Assembly (NCBI RefSeq): GCF_900105185.1
Contig: NZ_FNTJ01000001.1
Location: 2,934,501-2,998,500, forward strand
Direction of reading: 5' to 3'
Source: Pseudomonas saponiphila
GTDB lineage: Bacteria > Pseudomonadota > Gammaproteobacteria > Pseudomonadales > Pseudomonadaceae
DNA: 64,000 nt
The notes beneath the pieces are model-generated. The model did no database searches. It worked only from the letters and a program-made list of their open reading frames with translations, and was not told the DNA's origin. The first letter of the stretch is position 1, and each line of letters starts with the position of its first letter. Shown in pieces: positions 7,621-18,312 of this stretch. The translations under genes and the position numbers were made by a program.

Positions 7621-9312
7621 ATGCTCAATCACCAGCCGATCATTCTGATCGTGGACGATCAGGTCAATGACCTGCGGATACTCGGCCAGGCGCTTCAGGA
7701 CCTGGGCGAGGTCTATGTCGCGACCCAGGGAAGCCAGGCTCTGGAAGTGGCCCGCCAATGCCATCCGGACATTGTTCTGCTGGACATCGAAATGCCCGAC
7801 ATGGACGGCTATTCGGTGTGCGAGCTGATCAAGTCCGACCCGCGGCTGTCCCAGGCCTCGGTGATCTTCGTCACTTCGCACCGCCAGACCGAGCACGAAT
7901 TGCGCGCACTGCGCCTGGGCGGCGCCGATTTTCTGCAAAAGCCGATCAACGTGCCCATCGCCCGGGCGCGGGTCGAGGCCCACATCAAGCTCGGCGAAGA
8001 GTCCCGGCGCCTGGCCAACTACGACCCCCTGACCCAGTTGCCCAACCGTCAGTTGCTGCACGACCGCACTGAACAGGCCATTCGCCAGGCCGCCGCGGGC
8101 CAGGGGCTGGTGGGCTTGCTGTCGATCGACATCGACCACTTCAAGGTCATCAACGACACCAGCAGCCATCGCGAAGGCGACGCGGTGCTGCAGCAAATCG
8201 CCCAGCGCCTGCGCCATTGCTGCCGCCTGACCGACACCCTGAGCCGCCAGGGCGGCGATGAGTTCATGCTGCTGGTGCCCGAGCTGAACGCCGTGGACGA
8301 CTTGAGCGAATGCGCCGAGCGGGTCATGCAAGCCATCGCCCAGCCGCTGGTGATCGGCCCTTCGCGCTATGACCTGACCGCCAGCATCGGCGTCAGCGTC
8401 TATCCCGATGACAGCCTGGACGCCGAGTCCCTGTTGCAGCACGCCGACGCCGCGGCGCACCAGGCCAAGCAGGCGGGGCGCGGCCAGTACCGCTTCTTCG
8501 ACCATCCGACCCATCAGCGGGTGCGTGCCCGGCATCAGTTGGAACGGGAGATGCGCACCGCGCTGGAGCAGGAGCGCTTCGAGGTGTTCTATCAGGCCAA
8601 GGTCGACCTGCGCCTGCAGCGGGTGGTCGGCGTCGAAGCCCTGCTGCGTTTGCGCGATGAGCACGGCAGGATGGTTTCTCCCGCCGAGTTCATTCCCCTG
8701 GCCGAGGATTGCGGGCTGATCGTGCCCCTGGGGCGCTGGGTGTTGCGCCAGGCGTGCCAGGCCATCCGCCAATGGAATGAACAGGGGCATGCCATCAGCG
8801 TCAGCGTGAACATCTCGCCGCTGCAGTTTTCCGATCCGCAGTTTCTCGATCTGGTCAGGCAGGCCCTCGCGGAAAGCGCCATTGAACCCCGGGCCCTGGA
8901 ACTGGAAATCACCGAAGGGGTCCTGGCGCTGGTGGACGGCGAGCGCAGCTGTGACTTGCTCAGCGACTTGAAGGCCTTGGGGGTGAGCATCGCCATCGAT
9001 GATTTCGGCACGGGCTATTCCAGCCTGGCCTATCTCAAGCGCTTGCCCATCGATGTACTGAAGATCGATCAGAGTTTCGTGCGGGACATGATCAGCGATC
9101 CCAGCGACGCGGCTATCACCGGGGCCATCATCCAGCTGGGGCTGGCCCTGGGTTTGCAACTGGTGGCTGAGGGCGTGGAGACCGAGGAACAGGCCCGGGC
9201 CCTGTCCGCCCAGGGCTGCCACGTGATGCAGGGCTTTCTGTACTGCCGTCCGCTGTCGTACCCCAACATGACTGAGTACCTGGCCGCGGGCCGCCTGCCG
9301 GCGCAGCCCTGA
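7621..9312 (+). CDS. REC-GGDEF-EAL dual-domain c-di-GMP response regulator
   Basis: 563-aa cytoplasmic response regulator. The receiver spans about residues 5-120 with phospho-acceptor Asp55 (LLDIEMPDMDG). The GGDEF domain keeps an intact signature (GGDEF, 211-215) and an inhibitory RLTD motif five residues before it. The EAL domain carries Glu339 in VEALLR, plus DDFGTGYSSLAYLK. Both domains look catalytically competent, so phosphorylation may switch between synthesis and breakdown of c-di-GMP. The ATG at 7621 lies after AGAGGGA; the longer open frame upstream encodes nothing receiver-like. Only 28 bases separate it from the hybrid histidine kinase gene, which is the obvious candidate for its kinase. 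Confidence 0.93.
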   Translation: MLNHQPIILIVDDQVNDLRILGQALQDLGEVYVATQGSQALEVARQCHPDIVLLDIEMPDMDGYSVCELIKSDPRLSQASVIFVTSHRQTEHELRALRLGGADFLQKPINVPIARARVEAHIKLGEESRRLANYDPLTQLPNRQLLHDRTEQAIRQAAAGQGLVGLLSIDIDHFKVINDTSSHREGDAVLQQIAQRLRHCCRLTDTLSRQGGDEFMLLVPELNAVDDLSECAERVMQAIAQPLVIGPSRYDLTASIGVSVYPDDSLDAESLLQHADAAAHQAKQAGRGQYRFFDHPTHQRVRARHQLEREMRTALEQERFEVFYQAKVDLRLQRVVGVEALLRLRDEHGRMVSPAEFIPLAEDCGLIVPLGRWVLRQACQAIRQWNEQGHAISVSVNISPLQFSDPQFLDLVRQALAESAIEPRALELEITEGVLALVDGERSCDLLSDLKALGVSIAIDDFGTGYSSLAYLKRLPIDVLKIDQSFVRDMISDPSDAAITGAIIQLGLALGLQLVAEGVETEEQARALSAQGCHVMQGFLYCRPLSYPNMTEYLAAGRLPAQP

Positions 9313-9340
9313 ACCCTGCCGCCCCCGACGAGGATCGCCC

Positions 9341-12300
9341 TTGAAGCCTGGACGTTCTGTGCAAATCGGCTGTGTCTACCTGGCGCTGATCAGTGTCCTG
9401 GGTATAAGCGTCACCGCCGCGGTTTACTGGCTGGTGGCACGGGGCAACGCCCATCAGCTGGAACAGTCGGTGTCGCGGGCGGCCGAAGACGCCGTGCATC
9501 ACGTGCTGGAGCGCGTGACCTTGTACCAATACGGTTTGCGCGGCGCCCGCGGGGTGATTGTCACGGCCGGTGAAGACGGCGTGAGCCGGGAAATCTTCCA
9601 TCGCTACAGCCAGGGTCGGGACCTGAACGGGGAGTTTTTCGGCGCCCACGGTTTCGGTTTTGTCCGGCGCGTGCCCGAGGAGCATGAGCGTTCGTTCCTG
9701 GCCGCAGCACAGCTCGATGGCGCGCCGGGCTTTCATTTGCAGCAATGGCAGCCCCACCACGGTGATCGCTACGTGGTGCAGTACATCGAGCCGCTGGCGC
9801 CGAACCAGTCGGCCCTGGGCCTGGACCTGGCGTCCGAGCCGGTGCGCCGGGCGGCCGCCGTGGCCGCCATGCACAGCGGCGAGCCGCAGTTGACTGGGCC
9901 CTTGTCGCTGCGCCAGGAACCCGGCGCGGTGATGGGCTCGTTGCTGTTCCTGCTGCCGGTGTACCGCAGCGCCGAAGTGCCGCCTTCGCCGTCGCAGCGC
10001 GAGGCCCAGACCCTGGGCTGGACCTATGCGCCGCTGGTGATGAACGAGGTGCTCAAGGACTTGCCGTTGGACCCGGCCAGCCAGCGCCTGGTGTTGCGCG
10101 ACATCAGCGATGACGCCGGCGCCGGGAGCTTTTTTGCCAGCTCGGCCCAGCCATTGAAGGACACGCTGAGCGTGCGTACCCGTGAGGAACAGGTGTTCGG
10201 GCGGCGCTGGGCCTTCGAGTTCAGCGTGGGCCCGGGCTTCGTCGAACCGCTGCATCAGACCGCGCCGGCCTGGGTACTGGGGATCGGCGGCCTGCTGACC
10301 CTGTTGCTGGCGGTGGTGGGCACCGTGATAGCCCTGGGGGTCAACCGGCAGAACCGTTTGCGCCGTGACCAGACCCGGCTGGCGGCCATCGTCGAAAGCT
10401 CCACCGACGGCATCATTGGCAAGACCCTGGAGGGGCGCATCACCAGCTGGAATCGCGGCGCCGAGGAGATTTTCGGCTACAGCGCCGAACAGGCGCGGGG
10501 CCGCTTGTTCCAGGACCTGATCGTGCCGCCGGAGCTGGCGCTGGAACAACAGCACATCCTGCACAAGCTGCGTCATGGCGAACGGGTGCACGGATTCGAT
10601 ACCCAGCGCCTGCGCCAGGACGGCAGCCGGGTGGCGGTGTCGGTCAACGTTTCGCCGATTTTCGATCGGCGCGGCCAGGTCATCGGCGCCTCGATGACGG
10701 TCCGTGACATCACCGCGCAGAAAGCCGCCGAGGCGCGGATTCTCGAACTCAACGCACGCCTGGAGGACCAGGTGGCAGCGCGCACCGCCGAGCTGGGGCA
10801 AATCAACCTGCTGCTCTCCAGCGTGCTGCGCTCGGCCTCGCAGGTGGCAATCATCGCCACCGATCGCGATGGCATCATCCGCGTGTTCAATCGTGGCGCG
10901 GAGCGGCTGTCGGGCTACCAGGCCGAGGAAATGGTGGGGCTGCACACCCCGGAGGTGATCCACCTGCCGGAAGAAGTCCGCCAGCGCGGCATCGAGCTCA
11001 GTGCCCAGCATCAGCGACCCATCGAAGGCTTTCGGGTGTTCGTCCAGCAGGCGGAAACCGAAGGCGCGCAAACCCGCGAATGGACCATGGTGCGCAAGGA
11101 CGGTTCGCACTTCGCCGCGACCCTGGTGGTCAGCGCCCTGCGTGATGAAAGTGGGCAACTGACCGGCTACCTGGGCATCGCCGTGGACATCACCGAGCGC
11201 AAGGCCGCGGAGCAGACCCTGGCTACGGCCCGCGACCAACTGTTGATGGCCGCCAAAGTGGCCAAGCTGGGGATCTGGTCCTGGACCCTCGCTGACCACT
11301 CGCTGGACTGGAACGAGCGCATGTTCGAGCTCTACGAGCAGCCGCTGGAGCTGCGCGGCAACGGTTTGAACTATCAGCACTGGCTGGAGCGGGTGCATCC
11401 GCAGGACCAGGAACGGACCCAGCGCAAGCTGGAAGAGGCGGTGGCGGGCCAGGGTGTCTACGATCCGATCTTTCGTGTGGTCAGTCCCAGCGGGCAGGTG
11501 CGCTTCATCCAGTCCGGGGCCTATGTGGAGCGCGACACCGATGGCAAGGCGCTGCGGGTGACCGGGATCAACCTGGACATCACCGCGCAACGGGAGCTGG
11601 AGTCCCGGCTGCTCTACGCCAAGGAACAGGCGGATGCCGCGAGCGAGGCCAAGTCCTCGTTCCTGGCCAACATGAGCCATGAGATCCGCACGCCGATGAA
11701 CGCCGTGCTGGGGATGCTGCAACTGCTGCAACGGGCCGGCCTGGAGCCGCGCCAGCTGGAATACGCGACCAAGGCGCAGACCGCGGCCAAGTCTCTGCTG
11801 GGGCTGCTCAACGACATTCTCGACTACTCGAAGATCGAGGCCGGCAAGTTGCAACTGGAGGAACACCCCTTCGACCTCGATCAACTGCTGCGTGACCTGG
11901 CGGTGGTGCTGGCGGGCAATCAGGGCGTGGGCGATATCGAGCTGATCTTCGATCTCGACCCGCAGTTGCCGCTGAACCTGGTGGGCGACAGCCTGCGCCT
12001 GCAACAGGTGCTGATCAACCTGGCGGGCAATGCCATGAAGTTCACCGCCGAGGGCCAGGTGGTGGTGGGCCTGAAGTTGCTTGAGCAGGGGGCGCACAGC
12101 GTGCGTCTGCAAGTGGCGGTGAGCGACACCGGCATTGGCATCAGCGCCGAACACCTGCAGGTGATTTTCGAAGGTTTCCGTCAGGCGGAAGCCTCGACCA
12201 CTCGGCGTTTTGGCGGCACCGGCCTGGGATTGGCGATCTGCAAGCACCTGGTGCAGCTGATGGGCGGACAGTTGCAGGTGCGCAGCCAGCTCGGCGCAGG

Positions 12301-13813
12301 CAGCTGTTTCAGCTTTGAACTGGAGCTGGGGCTGGACGGTGCCTGTGTCGCCCAGACCCTGCCTCTAGGAGGCAAGGCCTTGCGAGTGCTGGTGGCGGAT
12401 GACCACCCCCTGGCGCTGGAGCTGAATGTGCGCACCTTGCGCAGCTTCGGTTGGACCGTCGAGCACGCCACCGGCGGTGCTCAGGCCTTGTCGGCCGTGG
12501 ATGCCGCTGTAGCCCGGGGCGAGGCTTTCGATCTGGTCTTGCTGGATTGGCTGATGCCGGACATGGACGGCCTGCACGCCGCGCAAATGATCAAGGACAT
12601 GAGGCTGGAAGCGCCGCCGACGGTGGTGATCTTGAGTCACCACGATGCCACTGCGCTGCTGGCCCGGCTGGACAGCGCCGAGGCGCCCTTTGCTCACTAC
12701 CTGAGCAAGCCCTTTACCCCTCGGCAGCTGGCGCAGGCGCTGCTGACCGAGCGCTCCGCGGCCCTCGACGGGCCGCCGGCCAAGGCGCCCGCGCAGCGCT
12801 CCAGCCTCAGTGGCCTGCGGTTGCTGGTGGTGGAGGACAACGTCCTGAACCGACAGATCGCCCGAGAACTGCTGACCCTGGAAGGGGCTCAGGTGCAATT
12901 GGCCGGCGGCGGGCTGCAGGGGGTGAAAATGACTCTCGAAGCCGAGGAACCCTTTGCCGCGGTGCTGATGGACATCCAGATGCCCGATATCGACGGCTAT
13001 GAAGCCACCCGGCGGATCCGTGCCGATGCGCGCTTTGCCCGCTTGCCGATCATTGCCATGACCGCCAATGCCTCCCAGGCCGACCGCCAGAGCTGCCTGG
13101 CAGCGGGCATGAATGACCATGTCGGCAAACCGATCAACCTGCCGCAGCTGGTCAACAGCCTGTTGTTCTGGACCGGTGGCGCGGTGCGGCTGGCGCAGGT
13201 TGCCGAGCCCTCAACCGACACCGGCCTGATCGAGGACCCGGCGCTGATTCTCGAACGCTTTGGCGGTAACCGTGACTTGCTCAATCAAGTGCTCGAGGGG
13301 TCGGAGGCCACGCTGGGAGAGCTGCTCGAACGGCTGCGCCAGAGTCTTGCCGAGGACAATGCCAAGGATGCCTGCTACCTGCTGCATACCCTCAAGGGCG
13401 CTGCTGGCAACCTCGGCGGGCGTGGCTTCGCGCAGAGCTGCGCGGTGCTGGAACAGTCCCTGCGCGACGGCGCGGTGTTGCATCTGACCCTCACCGAGGG
13501 CCATCTGGATGAACTGCAACGATTACTGGCCAGCACCTTGGCGGGCTTGCAGGCGGAGTTCGGGCGGGCCTCGCCAGAGTGGGACCACGCCTTGCAAGAA
13601 CCCCTGGACCTGGGTGTGTTCCAGAGCGCCCTGCAAGAGATTCTGCCGTTGTTGCGCCAGAGCAACTTGCAGGCCCTGACGCTCACTGAGGCCTTGGCGC
13701 AACATGCGCTGCCGGTCGATAGAACAACCTTCGACGAGTTTGTGGCCCATGTTCAGCGGATGGAGTTTTCGCGGGCACAGGGTGTCTTGCAAAGAATGCT
13801 TCTCAACAACTAG
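9341..13813 (+). CDS. CHASE-PAS hybrid sensor histidine kinase with two receivers and HPt
   Basis: A 1490-residue membrane kinase with a full internal phosphorelay. In order: TM helix (about 10-30), periplasmic CHASE domain (about 40-290), second TM helix (about 305-330), three PAS/PAC modules (near 345, 490 and 630), and the dimerisation domain with phospho-accepting His780 in NMSHEIRTP. The ATPase domain has [15 protein letters not shown] and GGTGLGLAI. Two receivers follow (Asp1069 in [11 protein letters not shown], Asp1211 in [11 protein letters not shown]), then an HPt domain with His1349 in [10 protein letters not shown]. The frame starts with TTG, 9 bases after GAGGA; no nearby ATG keeps the first TM helix. 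It forms an operon with the REC-GGDEF-EAL gene, its probable phosphorylation target. The CHASE ligand is unknown. Confidence 0.93.
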   Translation: MKPGRSVQIGCVYLALISVLGISVTAAVYWLVARGNAHQLEQSVSRAAEDAVHHVLERVTLYQYGLRGARGVIVTAGEDGVSREIFHRYSQGRDLNGEFFGAHGFGFVRRVPEEHERSFLAAAQLDGAPGFHLQQWQPHHGDRYVVQYIEPLAPNQSALGLDLASEPVRRAAAVAAMHSGEPQLTGPLSLRQEPGAVMGSLLFLLPVYRSAEVPPSPSQREAQTLGWTYAPLVMNEVLKDLPLDPASQRLVLRDISDDAGAGSFFASSAQPLKDTLSVRTREEQVFGRRWAFEFSVGPGFVEPLHQTAPAWVLGIGGLLTLLLAVVGTVIALGVNRQNRLRRDQTRLAAIVESSTDGIIGKTLEGRITSWNRGAEEIFGYSAEQARGRLFQDLIVPPELALEQQHILHKLRHGERVHGFDTQRLRQDGSRVAVSVNVSPIFDRRGQVIGASMTVRDITAQKAAEARILELNARLEDQVAARTAELGQINLLLSSVLRSASQVAIIATDRDGIIRVFNRGAERLSGYQAEEMVGLHTPEVIHLPEEVRQRGIELSAQHQRPIEGFRVFVQQAETEGAQTREWTMVRKDGSHFAATLVVSALRDESGQLTGYLGIAVDITERKAAEQTLATARDQLLMAAKVAKLGIWSWTLADHSLDWNERMFELYEQPLELRGNGLNYQHWLERVHPQDQERTQRKLEEAVAGQGVYDPIFRVVSPSGQVRFIQSGAYVERDTDGKALRVTGINLDITAQRELESRLLYAKEQADAASEAKSSFLANMSHEIRTPMNAVLGMLQLLQRAGLEPRQLEYATKAQTAAKSLLGLLNDILDYSKIEAGKLQLEEHPFDLDQLLRDLAVVLAGNQGVGDIELIFDLDPQLPLNLVGDSLRLQQVLINLAGNAMKFTAEGQVVVGLKLLEQGAHSVRLQVAVSDTGIGISAEHLQVIFEGFRQAEASTTRRFGGTGLGLAICKHLVQLMGGQLQVRSQLGAGSCFSFELELGLDGACVAQTLPLGGKALRVLVADDHPLALELNVRTLRSFGWTVEHATGGAQALSAVDAAVARGEAFDLVLLDWLMPDMDGLHAAQMIKDMRLEAPPTVVILSHHDATALLARLDSAEAPFAHYLSKPFTPRQLAQALLTERSAALDGPPAKAPAQRSSLSGLRLLVVEDNVLNRQIARELLTLEGAQVQLAGGGLQGVKMTLEAEEPFAAVLMDIQMPDIDGYEATRRIRADARFARLPIIAMTANASQADRQSCLAAGMNDHVGKPINLPQLVNSLLFWTGGAVRLAQVAEPSTDTGLIEDPALILERFGGNRDLLNQVLEGSEATLGELLERLRQSLAEDNAKDACYLLHTLKGAAGNLGGRGFAQSCAVLEQSLRDGAVLHLTLTEGHLDELQRLLASTLAGLQAEFGRASPEWDHALQEPLDLGVFQSALQEILPLLRQSNLQALTLTEALAQHALPVDRTTFDEFVAHVQRMEFSRAQGVLQRMLLNN

Positions 13814-13843
13814 CAAGCAAGCTTTCTATTTGGTTCTCAATTG

Positions 13844-13857
13844 TTGATGTACATCAG
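13844..13857. promoter_or_regulatory. ANR/FNR-type box upstream of aer
   Basis: The sequence TTGATGTACATCAG matches the ANR/FNR consensus TTGAT-N4-ATCAA at 9 of 10 positions and includes a perfect 12-bp palindrome. It lies about 235 bp before the aer start codon. Transcription of aer in P. aeruginosa is reported to depend on ANR, so this site predicts oxygen-limited induction here too. Confidence 0.65.
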
Positions 13858-13875
13858 AAAATCTTTGATTTTCTG
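13855..13875 (+). other. AT-rich hairpin after the hybrid kinase gene
   Basis: Perfect 9-bp arms CAGAAAATC and GATTTTCTG flank a TTT loop. It lies 42 bases after the kinase stop codon, but no T-tract follows the stem on the plus strand. It touches the end of the ANR box, so it could be a weak terminator or part of the aer promoter. Confidence 0.35.
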
Positions 13876-14092
13876 CCCTCTAAGTTGGATGGCTTGATGA
13901 ATTTTTCACACTTTTTTTGACGCCGGAATCTAAACTTGCGCCGACTGGATCAATATTGGCCATTTGCAGTAATTCACTTGGCTCTGGAAAGTTCTGCAAG
14001 TCAGCAGAGGAAGTCTTCGAGTCATCGCAGGATGCGGAAATCTTTATTTGATACCGAATGGAAAATGAACACTTTCCTGCGAGGCTTTTTAG

Positions 14093-15658
14093 ATGAGAAA
14101 CAATCTTCCTGTGACCCAGCGCGAGCTGGTGTTTCCCGCAGAACAACGGCTGATTTCCGCCACCGATATTCACGGCAAGATCACCTACTGCAATGACGAG
14201 TTTGTCGCAGTCAGTGGTTTCAGCCGGGAAGAACTGATCGGCAGCCCGCACAATATCGTGCGCCATCCGGACATGCCCGAAGCGGTGTTCGCGCACATGT
14301 GGTCCTACCTCAAGGACGGCAAGAGCTGGATGGGCATCGTCAAGAACCGCAGCAACAACGGTGACCACTACTGGGTCAACGCCTATGTCACGCCGATCTT
14401 CAGCAAGGGCGTGATTGCCGGCTACGAGTCGGTGCGGGTCAAGCCCGAGCGCGAACAGGTGGAGCGCGCCGGCGCCCTCTATCAACGCATGCGCAGCGAC
14501 AACCTGGCCCTGCCCTGGAGCTACCGGGTGGCCAGGGTCTGCAGCTTTGCCTTGCCGCCCGTGTTGGGCCTGGCGGCCACCGCCGGCGCCTACTGGCTGG
14601 GGGGCGCCTGGGCGGCGCTGGGCGCGGCGGTTCCCGGGTATTTCGCGGTCCAGGGCTATGCCCTGTATCGCGCGCGGCAGATGCTCGGGCGCATCAGCTC
14701 GGTGTCCCTGGGCAGCTTCGACAGTGAGCTGATCGCCCGTACCTACACCGACGAACACGGCCCGGTGGCGCAGTTGCAGATGATCCTGATCAGCGAGTCG
14801 GCGAAAATCCGCACCGCCCTCAGCCGGCTGGGCGACTACGCCAACCAGGCGGCGTCCCTGGCTTCCACCAGCCAGAGTCTGTCCAAGCAGGCGGAAAGCG
14901 CCCTGGGCAAACAGCGCGACGAAGCGGACATGGCGGCCACCGCGATGAACCAGATGGCCTCGTCGATTTCCGAGGTGTCGGTGCACATCCACGACACCGC
15001 CTCGGCCGCCGATCAGGTCAACAACCTGACCCAGGTGGGCTCCGAGGAGGCACAGAAAACCCGCGTGGTGATCGAGAAACTGGCGGACACCGTGGACGCG
15101 GTCAGCCAGTCCGTGGAAGGCCTGGCCGCGGAAACCCAGTCGATCCAGCAGGCGGCCAACATGATCCGCTCGATTGCCGAACAGACCAATCTGCTGGCCC
15201 TCAACGCGGCGATCGAGGCTGCCCGGGCCGGCGAGCAGGGCCGCGGTTTTGCGGTGGTGGCCGACGAGGTCCGGGCCCTGGCCTCCAAGACCCAGGAGTC
15301 GACCCAGAGCATCCAGCGCATCATCGTCACCCTGCAGGAAGTGGCCACCCAGGCGGTGGAAGTGGCGCGCCAGGGCAGCGTCGAAGCGCGCTCCGGGGTG
15401 GCCCAGGTGATCAGTACCCAGGAAGCCCTGGACGGCATCAACGCGGCGGTGGAGCGGATTCACCAGATGAGCCAGCAAATGGCCGCGGCCTCGGAGCAGC
15501 AAGCCCATGTTGCCGAGGAAATATCCGAGCAGATCACCAAGATTGCCCGGGTTTCGGATCAGAACGCCGAGATCGCCGTGCATTCCTCCACCGTGGGTGG
15601 CGATCTGGAGTCCACCGCTCACGAACTAAATGCCCTGGTGACCCGTTTCAATAGTTGA
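14093..15658 (+). CDS. aer: Aerotaxis receptor Aer (PAS-MCP)
   Basis: Energy and oxygen sensor of the chemotaxis system, 521 aa, the same length as P. aeruginosa Aer. The N-terminal PAS domain (about 10-120) shows the Aer-specific blocks [25 protein letters not shown] and the YWVNAYVTP strand that bind FAD in the family. A double hydrophobic membrane segment (about 145-185) and a HAMP-like linker follow. The C-terminal methyl-accepting signalling domain has the hairpin-tip sequence [26 protein letters not shown] about 9 bases before the ATG is the ribosome binding site. An ANR-type box lies upstream and cheV follows on the same strand. Confidence 0.95.
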   Translation: MRNNLPVTQRELVFPAEQRLISATDIHGKITYCNDEFVAVSGFSREELIGSPHNIVRHPDMPEAVFAHMWSYLKDGKSWMGIVKNRSNNGDHYWVNAYVTPIFSKGVIAGYESVRVKPEREQVERAGALYQRMRSDNLALPWSYRVARVCSFALPPVLGLAATAGAYWLGGAWAALGAAVPGYFAVQGYALYRARQMLGRISSVSLGSFDSELIARTYTDEHGPVAQLQMILISESAKIRTALSRLGDYANQAASLASTSQSLSKQAESALGKQRDEADMAATAMNQMASSISEVSVHIHDTASAADQVNNLTQVGSEEAQKTRVVIEKLADTVDAVSQSVEGLAAETQSIQQAANMIRSIAEQTNLLALNAAIEAARAGEQGRGFAVVADEVRALASKTQESTQSIQRIIVTLQEVATQAVEVARQGSVEARSGVAQVISTQEALDGINAAVERIHQMSQQMAAASEQQAHVAEEISEQITKIARVSDQNAEIAVHSSTVGGDLESTAHELNALVTRFNS

Positions 15659-15727
15659 TCGCCAAGGGTAATCAGCAACTTTCATTCAATCGCCGATTGA
15701 TCAACTAGATCAGGGCAGGGGGTTCGT

Positions 15728-16660
15728 ATGTCCAGTGTGATGGAAACGGTTAACAGCCGTACTCAGTTGGCAGGGCAGAATCGTCTGGAACTATTGTTAT
15801 TCCGTTTTAATGAGTCACAGGTGTATGGCATCAACGTATTTAAAGTTAGAGAGGTTCTCAAGTGTCCCAAGTTGAATGTACTGCCCATGTCACATTCGGT
15901 GGTGTGTGGCGTGGCCAATGTTCGCGGTGTATCAATTCCGATACTTGATCTGGCATTGGCCACCGGCTTGCCTGGAGTCGAGGATATCGACAACGCCTAC
16001 GTGATCATCACCGAGTACAACAACAAGACCCAGGGTTTTCTGGTGAGTGCGGTGGAACACATTGTCAACCTGAACTGGGAGGAAATTCACCCGCCACCCA
16101 AGGGCAGCGGCCTGGACAACTACCTGACGGCGGTGACCCGGGTCGGCGAGCACCTGGTGGAGATCATCGACGTGGAGAAAGTCCTGGCCGAGGTGTCGCC
16201 GGTCTGCGAGGAAATCTCCCAGGGCGTGATCCCGCCGCAGACCCAGGTCGCTGCGGCGCACTGGCGGGTGCTGACGGTGGATGACTCGGCGGTGGCGCGC
16301 AAGCAGGTGACCCGCTGCCTGGAAAGCGTCGGGGTGCAGGTGGTGTCGTTGAAGGACGGCCGCGAGGCGCTGGAGTACCTGCGCACTCTGCTCGATGCCG
16401 GCAAGCGCCCGGACGAGGAGTTCCTGATGATGATCTCGGATATCGAAATGCCGGAAATGGACGGCTACACCCTTACCGCCGAAGTGCGCAACGACCCACG
16501 GATGCAGCAACTGTACATCGTGCTCCACACCTCGCTGTCCGGGGCCTTCAACCAGGCCATGGTGAAGAAGGTCGGTGCCGATGATTTTCTCGCCAAGTTT
16601 CGCCCCGACGATCTGGCCGGGCGAGTGGTGGACCGGATCGCCAGCCTGACGCCGGCCTGA
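15728..16660 (+). CDS. cheV: Chemotaxis coupling/regulatory protein CheV
   Basis: 310-aa fusion of a CheW-like coupling domain (about 18-165, with PILDLALATG) and a CheY-like receiver (about 180-305, phospho-acceptor Asp238 in ISDIEMPEMDG, conserved HTS near 267). CheV links chemoreceptors to CheA, and its receiver is thought to aid adaptation or act as a phosphate sink. AGGGGG lies about 8 bases before the ATG. It follows aer by 69 bp and may be co-transcribed with it or have its own promoter in that gap. The first 75 codons are noticeably more AT-rich than the rest of the gene. Confidence 0.94.
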   Translation: MSSVMETVNSRTQLAGQNRLELLLFRFNESQVYGINVFKVREVLKCPKLNVLPMSHSVVCGVANVRGVSIPILDLALATGLPGVEDIDNAYVIITEYNNKTQGFLVSAVEHIVNLNWEEIHPPPKGSGLDNYLTAVTRVGEHLVEIIDVEKVLAEVSPVCEEISQGVIPPQTQVAAAHWRVLTVDDSAVARKQVTRCLESVGVQVVSLKDGREALEYLRTLLDAGKRPDEEFLMMISDIEMPEMDGYTLTAEVRNDPRMQQLYIVLHTSLSGAFNQAMVKKVGADDFLAKFRPDDLAGRVVDRIASLTPA

Positions 16661-16861
16661 GCCGGGCCCCGGGGCGGCGCGTCAGGCCTGTCACCTGTTT
16701 GCCCGGTAGCTCCTTTTGCGCGGCATGGGCAGGGGGCTGGCGTCGTCGTTCATTCACCTGCGCCGCTGGAGGCGAACCAGGGCAGTTTTCTTCAATACGC
16801 GGCGATCCTGGCTCCCTAGTCTGGGCGGCGGTCAATCCGACCCAGATAGGAGAAACAAGAC

Positions 16862-17446
16862 ATGAGCCTGGTGTTTTCCATGGCGGCCTTTGCCCTGGCC
16901 GCTTCCATCACCCCGGGACCGGTGAACATCGTCGCCCTCAGCAGTGGCGCACGCTTCGGCTTCAGGGCCAGCTTGCGCCACGTAACCGGAGCCACCCTGG
17001 GCTTCGTCGGGCTGCTGGTGCTGATCGGCCTGGGGCTGCACGAACTGCTGCGCCAGTGGCCGCTGCTGACCCAGGGCATTCGCCTGTTTGGCGTGGCTTT
17101 CCTGCTGTACATGGCCTGGAAGTTGGCCCGGGACGATGGTCGCCTGGATACCGATGCTGCAGCCCGGGCGCCGTCGGCCTGGTACGGCGCGTTGATGCAG
17201 TGGCTCAATCCCAAGGCTTGGTTGGCCTGCGTCGCGGGGATGGGCGCTTTTGCCGCCGACGGGGACGTGGGCCTGGTGTGGTTGTTCAGCGGGTTGTATT
17301 GGCTGATCTGCTACCTGTCGATTGCCTGCTGGGCCTATGCCGGGAGCTGCTTGCGGCACTACCTGAGCGACCCGGCGCAGATGCGTCTGTTCAACCGCAG
17401 CATGGCCGCGTTGCTGGCTGCCAGCGCGGGCTATCTGTTGGTCTAG
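16862..17446 (+). CDS. LysE/RhtB-family amino-acid exporter
   Basis: 194-aa inner-membrane protein with about six hydrophobic segments. The family signature at the N-terminus is clear (ITPGPVNIVALSSGARFG), and the central QWLNPKAWL motif matches RhtB/LysE transporters. GGAGAA about 8 bases before the ATG supports the start. The neighbouring AraC gene is convergent, the stop codons overlapping in CTAG; such pairing often means that the regulator controls the exporter, but the substrate cannot be read from the sequence. The protein is slightly short for the family (about 205 aa). Confidence 0.88.
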   Translation: MSLVFSMAAFALAASITPGPVNIVALSSGARFGFRASLRHVTGATLGFVGLLVLIGLGLHELLRQWPLLTQGIRLFGVAFLLYMAWKLARDDGRLDTDAAARAPSAWYGALMQWLNPKAWLACVAGMGAFAADGDVGLVWLFSGLYWLICYLSIACWAYAGSCLRHYLSDPAQMRLFNRSMAALLAASAGYLLV

Positions 17447-18276
17447 CGCTGGCCGCGGTACTGGCCGGGAGTGGCCGCCAGGTGCTGCTTGAAGGCGCGC
17501 TGGAAATGCGCCTGATCGGCAAAGCCGGCCTCCAGCGCCACCTCGGCGATCGGCGCGCCGCTGCGCAGGCGGGCCTGGGCGAACTGCACCCGCTGGTTCA
17601 CCAGGTAGGCGTGGGGCGGCATGCCGAACTGCTGCTTGAAGGCACGGATCAGGTAGGACGGTGACAGCTGCGCCGCCTGGCACAGGTCTTCCAGGCTCAG
17701 GGCCTGGGTGCAGTGGCGGCGGATGTAGTCGGCGGCTTCCTGCAGTTTGCGGTTGTCGCCCCGGGGCGGCGCCTCGGCGGGGTTCAGGCGCTGCTGCAGG
17801 TCGCTGAAAAAGCTCACCACGGCGCTGTGCTTGAGCAGCGGCTCGGCCTCGGCGGCCACCAGGGTCTGGTACAGCTGCTCCAGCTCGGCGAACAGTTGCG
17901 GGTCACGGCTGTGCGTCTCGCGAAACGGACGAAAGCCCAGCTCGGCACTGAAGCCCAGGTCGTGCTGCAGCGCGGTCAGCCAGGGCGTGTCGACATACAG
18001 CATGCGATAGGACCAGGGTTGGTCGTCGATCGGGTTGCAGGCGTGCACCACCCCCGGGTTCATCAGCACCACGGTGCCGCGGCTGACCCGCCACTGCGCG
18101 TGACCGCTGAGGTAGGTGCTGACGCCCGCGGTGATGCTGCCGATGGAAAACTGTTGGTGGGCATGGCGGCTGTAGCAGACCTTGCGGCCATCGGCGATGG
18201 CGCGGGCCTCGATGAACGGCAGGGCCGGGTCGCGCCAGAACTGCGGTTCCTGGTCACAGGAGAGGGCAGGCTTCAT
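17443..18276 (-). CDS. AraC-family transcriptional regulator
   Basis: 277 aa. The N-terminal half (about 10-165) is an AraC-type cupin sensing domain, with HAHQQFSIGSITAG and GTVVLMNPGVVHACNP marking the fold. The C-terminal 100 residues carry the double helix-turn-helix (LEDLCQAAQLSPSYLIRAFK and the second HTH around IAEVALEAGFADQAHFQRAFK). It is convergent with, and shares its stop region with, the LysE-type exporter gene; together they look like an exporter and its ligand-responsive activator. The ligand is probably an amino acid or related small molecule. Confidence 0.9.
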   Translation of the reverse strand: MKPALSCDQEPQFWRDPALPFIEARAIADGRKVCYSRHAHQQFSIGSITAGVSTYLSGHAQWRVSRGTVVLMNPGVVHACNPIDDQPWSYRMLYVDTPWLTALQHDLGFSAELGFRPFRETHSRDPQLFAELEQLYQTLVAAEAEPLLKHSAVVSFFSDLQQRLNPAEAPPRGDNRKLQEAADYIRRHCTQALSLEDLCQAAQLSPSYLIRAFKQQFGMPPHAYLVNQRVQFAQARLRSGAPIAEVALEAGFADQAHFQRAFKQHLAATPGQYRGQR

Positions 18277-18312
18277 TGCGGTTTTCCGTCGGTGAAAGCA
18301 GGCGCGATTGTA

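Noticed and set aside
9128..12247. Minus-strand open frame of over 1000 codons opposite the hybrid kinase
   Set aside because: Low-complexity Gln/His/Ala composition without domains; the plus strand carries the complete kinase.
13970..13990. Sigma-54 promoter upstream of aer
   Set aside because: TTGGCCATTTGCA has the wrong GG-to-GC spacing for a -24/-12 element.
15659..15727. Sigma-28 (FliA) promoter before cheV
   Set aside because: GCCGATTG resembles the -10 element, but no matching -35 element lies at the correct distance.
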